A model generated the notes under the pieces. The model was not told the origin of the DNA and made no database searches. It saw only the letters and a program-made list of their open reading frames with translations. A stretch of DNA of 64,000 nucleotides from Methylobacterium radiotolerans JCM 2831 (GTDB lineage: Bacteria > Pseudomonadota > Alphaproteobacteria > Rhizobiales > Beijerinckiaceae): positions 1,600,001 through 1,664,000 of the forward strand of contig NC_010505.1 of NCBI RefSeq assembly GCF_000019725.1. The letters are read 5' to 3'. Each line of letters begins with the position of its first letter. Position 1 is the first letter of the stretch. The position numbers were made by a program, and so were the translations under genes. This document shows positions 26,139 through 34,151 of the stretch, in pieces.

Positions 26139-27401
26139 TCAGGCCGCGAGCGGCAGAACCGTCGGCTCCGGGGCGTGCTCGGCGGCGATCGCCCCGGCGA
26201 CGAGCTCGGCGGTGGCGCCCGAGAGGGTCCAGCCGAGATGGCCGTGCCCGGTGTTGTAGAACACGCCCGGCCGGCGGCCCCGGCCGACCTTGGGCAGCAT
26301 GTTCGGCAGCATCGGCCGCAGGCCGCTCCAGGCCACCACCCGGTCGGTGTCGACCAGGGGGAACTGCTCCCGGGTCCAGTCGACCAGGGGCTGGATCCGG
26401 TCGTGGCGGATGTCGCGGTTGAAGCCGTTGAACTCCGCCGTGCCGGCGACCCGCAGGCGCTCGTCGCCGAGCCGGCTCGTGACGATCTTGGCCGCCTCGT
26501 CGAGGATGCTCACCTCGGGCGCCGCCTTCTGGGCCTCCGGCGTCAGCAGGTTCACGGTGATCGAGTAGCCCTTCACCGGGTAGACGTTGACCCGGTCGCC
26601 GAGCATCGCCGCGAAGTGCCGGCTGGCGCAGCCCGCGCAGATCACCACCGCGTCGGCCCGCAGGACCCGCGCGTCGCCGGCCGGCTGGCCCGCGTCACGC
26701 CAGCGAACCGCGTAGCCCCCCTCCCCCGGCGCGATCGTCTCGACGCTGGCGTCCTGGACGAAGCGGACGCCCCTGCGCGCGCAGGCGGCCGCGAGGCCGC
26801 GGGTGAATTTGTGAATGTCGCCGGTGGCGTCGGAGGGCGTGAAGAAGCCGCCGTGATAGCGCCCGGCCAGCGTCGGCTCGATGGCGCGGATCTCCTCCGG
26901 GGTCACGGCGTAGCGCTCGAGGCCCCCCTCCCGCAGCAGGGCGTTGACGGCGGTGGCCTTCTCGAAGCTCGCCCGGTCCCGGTAGAAGTGCAGGATGCCG
27001 CGGGTCTTCAGGTCGAAGTCGATCCCCTCGGCCTCGGCCATGGCGAACAGCGCCTCCCGGGCCTTCAGGGCCAGCCGCACCGTCTCCACGGTGTTCTCCC
27101 GGTAATGGGCGATCTCGCGGACGAATTCGGCCATCCAGGACAGCTTGTGCCAGGAGAGCTTGGGATTCATCAGCAGCGGCGCGTCGCGCCGCGTCATCCA
27201 GCGCAGGCCCTGCATCACCGTGGAGAGCTTGTTCCAGACCTCGGCGTTGCAGGCCGAGAGCTGGCCGCCATTGGCGAAGGAGGTCTCCATGGCGGCGTAG
27301 CGCTGCCGGTCGAGGACGGTGACGCGGTAGCCGCGCTGGGCGAGCGCGTAGGCGGTCGTCACGCCGGTGATGCCGGCGCCGATCACGGCGATGTGGGTCA
27401 T
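26139..27401 (-). CDS. dadA: D-amino-acid dehydrogenase small-subunit family oxidoreductase
   Basis: 420 residues. It has the N-terminal FAD-binding motif VIGAGITGVTTAYALAQRGY (residues 5-24) and the DadA signatures SFANGGQLSA and a C-terminal YNTGHGHLGWTLSGATAEL. DadA-type flavoenzymes oxidatively deaminate D-amino acids, and some act on glycine, feeding electrons to the respiratory chain at the inner membrane. The tandem glycine riboswitch directly upstream makes glycine, or a compound in equilibrium with it, the most likely physiological substrate, with glyoxylate as product. That is inference from regulation. First gene of the operon; the ATG at 27401 has a CGGAG about ten bases upstream. 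Confidence 0.9.
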   Translation of the reverse strand: MTHIAVIGAGITGVTTAYALAQRGYRVTVLDRQRYAAMETSFANGGQLSACNAEVWNKLSTVMQGLRWMTRRDAPLLMNPKLSWHKLSWMAEFVREIAHYRENTVETVRLALKAREALFAMAEAEGIDFDLKTRGILHFYRDRASFEKATAVNALLREGGLERYAVTPEEIRAIEPTLAGRYHGGFFTPSDATGDIHKFTRGLAAACARRGVRFVQDASVETIAPGEGGYAVRWRDAGQPAGDARVLRADAVVICAGCASRHFAAMLGDRVNVYPVKGYSITVNLLTPEAQKAAPEVSILDEAAKIVTSRLGDERLRVAGTAEFNGFNRDIRHDRIQPLVDWTREQFPLVDTDRVVAWSGLRPMLPNMLPKVGRGRRPGVFYNTGHGHLGWTLSGATAELVAGAIAAEHAPEPTVLPLAA

Positions 27402-27466
27402 GGGCTTGGACTCCGGGACTGGACGCGTGGAGGCCGCCCGCGAGCGGTCGGCCGGTTGCGCGCCCC

Positions 27467-27676
27467 ATCTGTCCCGGTGCCTGAGAGCTTGATCCGCGAC
27501 CGGCCCTGGCGAGGCTTTTCGCGGACGTCCCCTTCGGCGGGTGCCCACGGGCTCGCCCGCTGCACCGCTCTCCAGATCGCCCTGACGACACGGTTCCGGT
27601 GCCTGAGAGTTTCCGGGGCGGTTGCTCCGTCGGCGCCGGGTCCCCTCTGCTGGGAAGATCCCGGTCTCTCCCGCAT
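27467..27676 (-). ncRNA. Tandem glycine riboswitch (two aptamers) in the dadA leader
   Basis: Minus strand. Aptamer I runs from about 27676 to 27595: it opens with GGGAGAG and ends with CTCTCAGGCACCGGAAC. Aptamer II runs from about 27577 to 27468: it has GGAGAG, the GCCGAAGGGG core element and a second CTCTCAGGCACCGGGACAG. The two conserved CTCTCAGGCACCGG blocks, near-identical and about 120 bases apart, separated by a short linker, are the hallmark of the cooperative two-aptamer class. About 65 bases separate it from the dadA ATG with no clear T-run, so control may be at translation. Glycine probably turns the operon on, as for most such riboswitches before glycine-catabolic genes. Confidence 0.93.
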
Positions 27677-27773
27677 CGTCACGATGGGCCGGTCCCGGAT
27701 ACGCCGATCGGCCGCGGGGGAGAAGCCCGCCCGCCCCGCCGGCGGCCGATTCCGCCGACAGCCGGTGCGCGTT

Positions 27774-27828
27774 GTCACCGCCGGGTCGCCGCCGGGTCAC
27801 CCCGGAGTCACCGCAGAGTCACCGCGGG
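27774..27828. repeat. Five 11-bp tandem repeats between divergent transcripts
   Basis: Five head-to-tail units of exactly 11 bases, each starting GTCACCG, GTCGCCG or GTCACCC, the first being GTCACCGCCGG. The array lies about 100 bases upstream of the riboswitch and 60 bases upstream of the divergent gene. The 11-bp period is close to one helical turn, so bound proteins would line up on one face. It could be an operator array or a neutral minisatellite. Confidence 0.7.
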
Positions 27829-27889
27829 AGCGATCCCGGCCGCCGGCGGTTGATCCGGCGGTTGGACGGGGAATTCCGGAGGACGGCCG

Positions 27890-28225
27890 ATGCTGACCAG
27901 GACCGCGATCTACGAGGGCACGGTGCGCGACGGCCGGGAGGAGGAGTTCTTCCGCCGGGTCCGGGACGAGCTCGAGCCGTTCTGGCGGCGGTTCCCGGGC
28001 GTCACCGCCGTGCGGGTCCAGCGCCTCGTCTCCAAGGACGACGACGCGCGGCCGATCGCCATGATCCTGGAGATGGACTTCCCCGATCAGGCGGCCCTGG
28101 ACGCCTGCCTCGCCTCGCCGATCCGACCGGAATCGCACGCCGCCACCGAGGCGGTGATGCAGATGTTCGACGGCCGCTTCTACCATCTGGTCAGCGCCGG
28201 CCGGACCTTGTCGCTGGCGGATTAG
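27890..28225 (+). CDS. Small dimeric alpha/beta-barrel (EthD/antibiotic-monooxygenase-like) protein
   Basis: 111 residues, cytoplasmic, strong GGAGGA ribosome site seven bases before ATG. The pattern of a ferredoxin-like fold is visible: strand TRTAIYEGTVRDG, helix REEEFFRRVRDELEPFW, strand VTAVRVQRLVSK, strand IAMILEMDF, helix LDACLASP, strand FYHLVSAG. This suits the dimeric alpha/beta-barrel superfamily (EthD, ABM, Dabb). Substrate unknown. Divergent from the glycine-riboswitch operon across a 200-bp regulatory gap, so the two may share control. Confidence 0.75.
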   Translation: MLTRTAIYEGTVRDGREEEFFRRVRDELEPFWRRFPGVTAVRVQRLVSKDDDARPIAMILEMDFPDQAALDACLASPIRPESHAATEAVMQMFDGRFYHLVSAGRTLSLAD

Positions 28226-28415
28226 GATCCGGCCGCGGGACGGCAATCACCGCCTATATTCATCGCCGTATTTACCGCAAATAAACCTAGATCGACAGAT
28301 ACGTATCCTCTAAAGGTGAAATTATTCGCCGACACACCAGTCGAACCAACACTCTTAAGGGTCTCGGTGCAGGGTGTGCACGAACGACACCCTTCTTGTT
28401 CCGGCGGACGGCGCG

Positions 28416-28673
28416 ATGGCGAAGTGGATTCCTGGCGCGGCCGTCTTCGGTCTCCTGTGCCTGATGATCATCCCGGCCCCCGGGATCTGGGGCGTCCTGA
28501 TCGGGGCCGCCTGCGTGCTCGCCATCGTCGGCAGCCTGTGCATGCTCGCCCTCGATCGGGTGGCGAGCGCCATCCTCGTCTGGCGCGCGCGGATGCGGGC
28601 GCGACGCCCGAGCCCGAGCCGGAGCCGGAGCCGGGTGGTCCATGCCGGCGCCCGGATGACCCGGAAGGTCTGA
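28416..28673 (+). CDS. Small predicted membrane protein
   Basis: 85 residues from the ATG at 28416. Two hydrophobic segments (PGAAVFGLLCLMIIPAPGIW and GVLIGAACVLAIVGSLCMLAL) are followed by an Arg-rich cytoplasmic tail with a (SR)-like run. It could be a small inner-membrane protein of unknown role. A GTG at 28374 would add 14 residues. Coding status rests on the hydrophobic pattern and is not certain; the ribosome site is weak. Confidence 0.5.
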   Translation: MAKWIPGAAVFGLLCLMIIPAPGIWGVLIGAACVLAIVGSLCMLALDRVASAILVWRARMRARRPSPSRSRSRVVHAGARMTRKV

Positions 28674-28769
28674 GCCTCCGGCGGGGCGCCGGGGACTGGA
28701 TTCCCCGCGGCATCGGTGCAAGGTCCCGACGCCGCGATCACGGCGCCTAAGATCACCCGGGACGGTCCG

Positions 28770-29375
28770 ATGAAGCTCCTCTACTCCCCCGCCTCCCCCT
28801 ATGCCCGCAAGGTGCTGGTCCTCGCCCACGAGACGGGACTGATCGACCGGATCGCCGTCACCGTCGCGGGGGCCTCGCCGACGGGCCCCTCCGCGGAGGT
28901 CGCCGCCCACAACCCGCTGGGCAAGATCCCCGCCCTTGTGCTGGAGGACGGTACCGCCCTCTACGACAGCCGGGTGATCTGCGAGTACCTCGACGGCCTC
29001 TCGTCCGGGCCGCACCTGTTCCCCGAGGGGGCCGCCCGCTGGGACGCGCTGACCCGGCAGGCGCTCGCCGACGGCCTGCTCGATGCGGCGCTGCTCACCC
29101 GCTACGAGCGGGTGCTGCGCCCCGAATCCCAGCGCTGGGACGCCTGGGAGGCCGGTCAGGTCGGCAAGATCCGCGCGGCGCTGGACCGCTTCGAGAGCCT
29201 GGTCGGCGGGATGCCGGCGCTGGATATCGGCACGGTCGCGCTGGGCTGCGCGCTCGGCTACCTGGATCTGCGCTTCCCCGATCTCGCGTGGCGGGAGGGC
29301 CGCCCGGCGGTCGCCGCCTGGTACGCGGAGTTCGAGCGCCGCCCGTCCATGGAAGCCACCGTGCCGAAGGGCTGA
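28770..29375 (+). CDS. Glutathione S-transferase family protein
   Basis: 201 residues. The N-terminal thioredoxin-fold domain starts MKLLYSPASPYARKVLVLA, with the catalytic Ser of the PASPYARKV motif, the cis-Pro turn LGKIPALV and the Asp/Ser glutathione-binding DSRVICEYL. A helical C-terminal domain follows (residues 85-195) with DIGTVALGCALGYLD. Likely roles are glutathione conjugation or dehalogenation of small electrophiles; substrate unknown. The ATG at 28770 is where the fold begins. Confidence 0.9.
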   Translation: MKLLYSPASPYARKVLVLAHETGLIDRIAVTVAGASPTGPSAEVAAHNPLGKIPALVLEDGTALYDSRVICEYLDGLSSGPHLFPEGAARWDALTRQALADGLLDAALLTRYERVLRPESQRWDAWEAGQVGKIRAALDRFESLVGGMPALDIGTVALGCALGYLDLRFPDLAWREGRPAVAAWYAEFERRPSMEATVPKG

Positions 29376-29398
29376 GGGCCCCGCCGCGCCGGGCCTCG

Positions 29399-29872
29399 CT
29401 ACGGCCGGGCCCGGTCGGCGATCGCGTAGGGATGGGTCGATCCGAGCGGGTCGGCGAGGAAGTCCTGGACCGTCCCGGCGCCCGTGCCGAAGGTGATGAG
29501 CAGGAAGCCGCCCGCCAGCGCGAAGTTCTTGAGGAAGTCCCAGAACAGCTCGCGGCCCTTGCCCCCGGCCCAGAAATCCCCCGGCACCCAGAACTGCTTC
29601 CACAGCAGCGCCGTCACCCCGCAATAGCCGGCGAGCACGAAGGCGGCGGCCCGGTCGGCGGTCCCGGTCAGGATGCAGAGCGACATCCCGATCTCGACGC
29701 AGAGCCCGATCACGATCAGCGCCACCGCGGGCGCGGTGGCGTGCACGGCCTGCCGCGCCTGCCCGACCGCACCCCTGAAGTTCAGGATCTTGTCGAGGGC
29801 GCTGAACGGCAGGAACAGCAGCACGAGGAGCAGGCGGACGCCGAACGCGATCGCGACGCTGAGGCTGGCCAT
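29399..29872 (-). CDS. DoxX family membrane protein
   Basis: 157 residues with four predicted membrane helices (VAIAFGVRLLLVLLFLPFSAL, ATAPAVALIVIGLCVEIGM, AAFVLAGYCGVTALLW and FLKNFALAGGFLLITFG). The fold and the conserved LKNFALAGG near the C-terminus match DoxX/DoxD relatives, proposed to be quinone-linked or redox-associated membrane subunits. Exact role unknown. A GGGAG about 12 bases upstream may be the ribosome site. Convergent with the glutathione transferase gene. Confidence 0.85.
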   Translation of the reverse strand: MASLSVAIAFGVRLLLVLLFLPFSALDKILNFRGAVGQARQAVHATAPAVALIVIGLCVEIGMSLCILTGTADRAAAFVLAGYCGVTALLWKQFWVPGDFWAGGKGRELFWDFLKNFALAGGFLLITFGTGAGTVQDFLADPLGSTHPYAIADRARP

Positions 29873-30366
29873 GCGCTGAACGGTCTCCCTCAACCCGGCC
29901 CGGTGCGCCGATCCGAGGCACCGGTCCAAGGCGCTGATCCAAGGCGCTGATCCAAGGCGCTGATCCAAGCCGCGAGCGGCCCAAAGGTTTCCTTGGCCAC
30001 GCGCCGGTGCCGCCCGGCCAGGATGGGCGGCACCGCCCGGAATGGCGCGCTTCCTCGATCGAGGGTGGCATGGCGGCAACAATGGTTCAATCCGCTTCGC
30101 GCAGATGGTCGAGTTCCGGATCCTTCTGAAAATTACGACCCATCCTTCAATCGATGATAGATATCGGCCTAGACACCGTCTCGGCAATTTCGTGATCATT
30201 ATTCGAAATCATCTCAGATCATTCGCCCAAATCTTGACAGGCACGCTCACTTCACGGCTCGATTTCTCGACGTTTCCCCCGGTCGACGCGCGGCGATGAT
30301 TGCCGAGGCGCCGGCCCGGGGGAACCACGCGCCGATCAGTGTCCGTGAGAGTGTCGAATCTTGACC
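29873..30366. other. 494-bp intergenic region with 13-bp tandem repeat and AT-rich segment
   Basis: Contains three perfect direct copies of a 13-base unit (CCAAGGCGCTGAT) at 29926-29964 plus a partial fourth. An AT-rich stretch follows at about 30110-30250 and includes a TTGACA at 30234-30239, a possible -35 box for the glycosyltransferase gene, though no good -10 is seen at the right spacing. A short open frame through the AT-rich part was rejected. Confidence 0.6.
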
Positions 30367-31164
30367 ATGCGCATCGCGATCATCACGCCGTCGCGGCTCA
30401 AGCCCTCGACCCTGGTCGGAAAGGCCGGTCAGTACTTCCTGGAACACGCGATCGAGAGCGCCAACGCCCAGGAGCTCGACCGGCCGGCGACGATCCACTT
30501 CTTCGTCGGGACCGATCCGGAGACCGAGATCCCGGCGCGGCTCGCCGCGCACCCGCAGGTCACCTTCGCGCGCGGCGCGCGCAAGGGGCAGATCCCCGCG
30601 CTGAACGCGGCCATCGGCGCCGTCGACGACAGCTGGGACCTCGTCGGCTTCCTCGAGGACGACGATCGCTGGCTGCCGCCCTATCTGGGCGTCGCCGTCC
30701 GAGCCCTGGACAGCTTCGATTTCGTCTCCTCGACGCAGCTCGAGGTGGACGAGGCCGGCGAGGTGGTCCGGATCAACGACTTCGCGACGCCGTCGGGCTG
30801 GCTGATGCGGCGGGCCACCTTCGCGCAGGTCGGCGCGATCAGCCCGGCCTCGAAGTGGCACTACGACAACGAGTGGCTCGGCCGCCTCGCCGAGACCGGC
30901 CTGCGCCGCGCCCACCTCGTCGAGGCGACGGCGCCGGTCACGCTGCAGGACGCGATCCTGGTCCGCCCGTGGCTCGCCAACGTCCTCCAGCTCGGCGGCC
31001 CCAGCATATCCCTCGCGCGCCACGGCTTCGTCCTGCCGCTGGTGTGCCGCCTCGTGCATCCGGGCTCCGGGAGCTCGGATGTCGGCCAGGGCGGGACGTC
31101 GCGAGCCGAGAGCGAGGCCGAGTACCGGCGGCTGGTCGACCGCTTCGGCCGCATCCCCTGGTGA
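30367..31164 (+). CDS. Glycosyltransferase-like GT-A fold protein
   Basis: 265 residues, no signal peptide. It begins MRIAIITPSR, a nucleotide-sugar-binding strand. The DxD-type metal motif lies in GFLEDDDRWLPPYL (Asp98-100), with an upstream ALNAAIGAVDDSWD, as in family-2 glycosyltransferases. The C-terminal half (HYDNEWLGRLAETGLRR) fits an acceptor site. Donor and acceptor are unknown. The ATG at 30367 is used rather than an in-frame TTG two codons earlier. It is monocistronic, convergent with argE. Confidence 0.78.
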   Translation: MRIAIITPSRLKPSTLVGKAGQYFLEHAIESANAQELDRPATIHFFVGTDPETEIPARLAAHPQVTFARGARKGQIPALNAAIGAVDDSWDLVGFLEDDDRWLPPYLGVAVRALDSFDFVSSTQLEVDEAGEVVRINDFATPSGWLMRRATFAQVGAISPASKWHYDNEWLGRLAETGLRRAHLVEATAPVTLQDAILVRPWLANVLQLGGPSISLARHGFVLPLVCRLVHPGSGSSDVGQGGTSRAESEAEYRRLVDRFGRIPW

Positions 31165-31227
31165 GATCGCGCCGCGCGGCGGACGCTCGGCGGACCGGCG
31201 CCTCTCGCGACCGACGCGGAGGCCGGT

Positions 31228-32460
31228 TCAGCCGGGGATCACCCCTCGGGACGCTGACGCGGGGCCGGTCACGCAGGCGCCGATCAGCCGCCGCACGAAG
31301 CCCGCGCAGGCCTCGAGTTCGTCCCGGGTGACGTACTCGTCCGCCCTGTGGGCGCGCGCGATCGAGCCCGGCCCGATCACCACGGCCGGCACGCCGCCGA
31401 GCCGCTCGAACAGCCCGCCCTCCGTGCCGTACGAGACCTTGGCGTGGCCGTTGCGGCCCGCGAGGCGCTTGGCCAGGGTCACGATCTCCGCCTCCGGATC
31501 GGTGTCGAGGCCCGGATAGTCGATCAGCGGCTCGACCGCGACGCCGCAGGCCGGATCGCCGGCCCGCATCAGCGGCGCCAGCGTCCCGGTGGCGTAGGCG
31601 ATCGCGGACGCCGCCAGCGCGGCGGCATCGTCCGCGCCGATCGCCCGGTACTCGAACTCGACGCTGCAGGTGTCGGGCACGATGTTGAGCGCCGATCCGC
31701 CCCGGACCACGCTCGACAGGCCGGTGGTGTGGGGCACGTCGTAGAGCGGGTCGCGGGCCCCGTCCCGGGCGATGGCCTCCGCGGACAGGCGGACATGCTC
31801 GATGAAGCGGGCGGCGTACTCGACCGCGTTGACCCCCTGGGGCGCCAGGGCCGAGTGGCTGGCCTTGCCGCGGAAGGTGAGGCGGGCGGCCGCCTTGCCC
31901 TTGTGGCCGACCACCACGTCCATCCCGGTCGGCTCGCCCACGAAGCAGCCGAGCGGCCGCGGCACGCGCTCGAGCATCCGGGCGATCAGCGGGCGCACGC
32001 CGAGGCACCCGATCTCCTCGTCGTACGAGATCGCGAGGTGGATCGGGGTGGCGAGCTCCGCCGCCACCATCTCGGGCAGGAGCGCGAGGCAGACCGCGAG
32101 GAACCCCTTCATGTCGGAGGTGCCGCGCCCGTAGAGCCGCCCGCCCTCCTCCCGCAGGGCGAACGGGTCCGACGACCAGGGCTGGCCGTCGGTCGGCACC
32201 ACGTCGCTGTGGCCGGAGAGCACGTAGCCGGGACGGGTCTCGAACGGTCCGACGCTGACCAGCAGCGCCGCCTTCCGGCCCGACGGATCCGGCACCCGCT
32301 CGACCGCGGCGCCGTGGCCGCGGCAATAGGCCTCCGCCCAGTCGATCAGCGGCAGGTTCGAGCGGGCGCTCACCGTGTCGAAGGCGACGAGCGCGGCGAG
32401 CAGTGCCGCCGGATCGGGCGTGCCGGGGCGCGGCGAGGCGGTCTGTGCGGGCTCTGTCAT
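31228..32460 (-). CDS. argE: Acetylornithine deacetylase
   Basis: 410 residues of the M20 metallopeptidase family. It removes the acetyl group from N2-acetylornithine in arginine synthesis. The di-metal site is visible: GHSDVVPTDG (first His/Asp), GTSDMKGF (bridging Asp), YDEEIGCLG (catalytic Glu and ligand Glu) and a C-terminal HRADEYV. The lid/dimerisation domain follows HSALAPQGVNAVEYA. It matches single-gene ArgE rather than DapE by the YGTEGGLFE motif. The ATG at 32460 is preferred (GGGAT just upstream); an ATG three codons earlier (32469) is equally possible. The start is next to an 11-bp tandem array. Confidence 0.9.
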   Translation of the reverse strand: MTEPAQTASPRPGTPDPAALLAALVAFDTVSARSNLPLIDWAEAYCRGHGAAVERVPDPSGRKAALLVSVGPFETRPGYVLSGHSDVVPTDGQPWSSDPFALREEGGRLYGRGTSDMKGFLAVCLALLPEMVAAELATPIHLAISYDEEIGCLGVRPLIARMLERVPRPLGCFVGEPTGMDVVVGHKGKAAARLTFRGKASHSALAPQGVNAVEYAARFIEHVRLSAEAIARDGARDPLYDVPHTTGLSSVVRGGSALNIVPDTCSVEFEYRAIGADDAAALAASAIAYATGTLAPLMRAGDPACGVAVEPLIDYPGLDTDPEAEIVTLAKRLAGRNGHAKVSYGTEGGLFERLGGVPAVVIGPGSIARAHRADEYVTRDELEACAGFVRRLIGACVTGPASASRGVIPG

Positions 32461-32472
32461 GGATCCCATGGC

Positions 32473-32527
32473 GTGGCGAGGTCGTGGCGAGGTCGTGACC
32501 GGATCTTGGCCGGATCTTGGCCGGGTC
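32473..32527. repeat. Five 11-bp tandem repeats upstream of argE
   Basis: Five head-to-tail 11-base units with gradual drift: two GTGGCGAGGTC, then GTGACCGGATC, TTGGCCGGATC and TTGGCCGGGTC, with a sixth degenerate unit after. The array abuts the argE start. Different unit sequence from the array at 27774 but the same period. Confidence 0.65.
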
Positions 32528-32703
32528 GCGGCCGGCGTGCCGACCCGCGCGAATCGGTCTCGAGGGCGCGCGGAGTCCTAGAGGGTTTTCGGCGCTTCCG
32601 GGATCCCGGGCAATGCCCGGCCGGCGGCGCCCCGGAACCGGGGCGGCGCTCGGGCGTAGCCGCCGGTGAAGCCCGTCAGGTCGCCCGTCCCGGAGCCCCG
32701 ACC

Positions 32704-33024
32704 ATGCGTCCCGGTCCCGCCCCGATCCTCGCCGCCCTCCTGCCGACGCTCCTGCTGCCGACGCTCCTGCTGCTGGCCGCCCCGGCCGAGGCCCGCCGGC
32801 AGGCCGCTCCCCCGGCCGGGCGACCGCATCACCGCGCGGCCTCCGACACGGACCTGACCCTCGCCCGCATGGCGGCGCGCGACCGGCCCCTCTGGCGGGT
32901 CTGGCAGCGGCCCCGGCCCCTCGCCCGGATGCTCCCCCCGTCGGCGCGCGAGCGGGTCGCGGCGCCGCCGCTCACGGGCTGGGGCTACGGCGGCACCGTC
33001 CCGGATGCCGCGCCCGGCTTCTGA
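32704..33024 (+). CDS. Small exported protein of unknown function
   Basis: 106 residues. A strong hydrophobic signal peptide (ILAALLPTLLLPTLLLLAAPAEA) is followed by an Arg-rich mature part with many Pro residues. No family recognised. GGAG eight bases upstream of the ATG. It could be a short envelope protein or an uninformative GC-rich frame; the signal peptide is the main support. It overlaps no strong gene; the kynurenine-formamidase-like gene follows after 67 bases on the same strand. Confidence 0.6.
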   Translation: MRPGPAPILAALLPTLLLPTLLLLAAPAEARRQAAPPAGRPHHRAASDTDLTLARMAARDRPLWRVWQRPRPLARMLPPSARERVAAPPLTGWGYGGTVPDAAPGF

Positions 33025-33091
33025 ACCGCCTCGACCCGGACCCGGCCGCCTGCCATGGTGCGGGCGAAAGCAGCGGCCCGAGACGGACACG

Positions 33092-33958
33092 ATGGTGCTG
33101 GAGTTCCGCCTGGACGACCCGACCCCCGCGGATCCGCGCCGCCGCTGGGACACCCTGGCGCAGGAGGCGCGGGACGCCTGCTACGACAACACCCGCGCGG
33201 TGGCCGACAGCGCGTCCCAGGTGGCCGCCCGGGACGCGGCCTCGGCCGCCTACCGGGCCGCGCATCCGGCCGGCCTCGACGTGCCCTACGGCCCCGGCGC
33301 CCGCAACGCCCTCGACCTCTACCCGGCGCGGGACGCGGCGGCGCCCTGCCTGGTCTTCGTCCACGGCGGCTACTGGCAGCGGGGCGCCCGGGAGCTGTTC
33401 GCCTGCTTCGCGCAGGGCCCGAACGCCGCCGGCTGGTCGGTGGCGATGGTGGGCTACACCCTGGCGCCGGAGGCGAGCCTCGCCCGGATCGTGGCGGAGA
33501 TCGGCGCGGCCCTCGACTGGCTGGCCGCCCACGGGGCCGCGCGCGGGATCCGCGGTCCCCTGGTCCTGTCGGGCTGGTCGGCGGGCGGGCTGCTCACCGC
33601 GATGCAGCTCGGCCATCCGGCGGTGGCGGCGGGCCTGGCGATCTCCGGCGTCTACGACCTCGCGCCGATCCGACAGACCGCCCTGGACGCCAAGCTGGGC
33701 CTCACCGACGGCGAGGTCGAGACCTTGTCGCCCCTGCGCCTCCCGGCGGTGGCGAAGCCGCTCTGCATCGCCTACGGCTCCCGCGAATTGCCGGCGCTGA
33801 TCCACGACGCCCGCAACCTGCACGCCCTGCGGGCGGCGGCCCATGCCCCGGGATCCCTGCTCCCGGTCCCGGGGGCCGATCACTTCTCGGTGCTCGACGC
33901 CCTGCGCCGGCCCGGCGGGATCCTGGTCCGGGCGGCCCACGCCCTGCTCGAGGGCTGA
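33092..33958 (+). CDS. Alpha/beta-hydrolase, kynurenine-formamidase-like
   Basis: 288 residues, cytoplasmic. The oxyanion motif HGGYW at 91-95, nucleophile elbow GWSAGG with Ser163 and a C-terminal ADHFSV with His264 make a complete triad candidate. HGGYW and the length are typical of the esterase/lipase-fold kynurenine formamidase (KynB type 2) and related carboxylesterases. Other tryptophan-catabolic genes are not present, so a general esterase is the alternative. The ATG at 33092 is chosen since the fold starts there. Confidence 0.82.
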   Translation: MVLEFRLDDPTPADPRRRWDTLAQEARDACYDNTRAVADSASQVAARDAASAAYRAAHPAGLDVPYGPGARNALDLYPARDAAAPCLVFVHGGYWQRGARELFACFAQGPNAAGWSVAMVGYTLAPEASLARIVAEIGAALDWLAAHGAARGIRGPLVLSGWSAGGLLTAMQLGHPAVAAGLAISGVYDLAPIRQTALDAKLGLTDGEVETLSPLRLPAVAKPLCIAYGSRELPALIHDARNLHALRAAAHAPGSLLPVPGADHFSVLDALRRPGGILVRAAHALLEG

Positions 33959-34151
33959 GGCCCCGGCCGGGATCCCGCACCGGACCCGTGCCGACGCGGG
34001 GGGACGACCGCGTGCAGATTTGCAACTCCCGATAGAAATTCCGCATCGACGAGGCCGGTTTCCGTCTTGCTGAGGCTTGCCGCCCGTGCTGAGACGGGCT
34101 CGCGGGCACGATCTCCCCCTACCGGGAGCCGGCCGATCCCAGGGAGATCGG

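Noticed and set aside
28287..30071. Long minus-strand frame across the GST and DoxX genes
   Set aside because: Frame is antisense to the GST gene and out of frame with DoxX; no motifs.
30042..30299. 85-codon plus-strand frame in the AT-rich gap
   Set aside because: No ribosome site and codon use unlike neighbouring genes; overlaps the likely glycosyltransferase promoter.
27774..32527. Possible CRISPR arrays from the 11-bp repeats
   Set aside because: Units are contiguous and 11 bp without spacers, and no cas genes are present.
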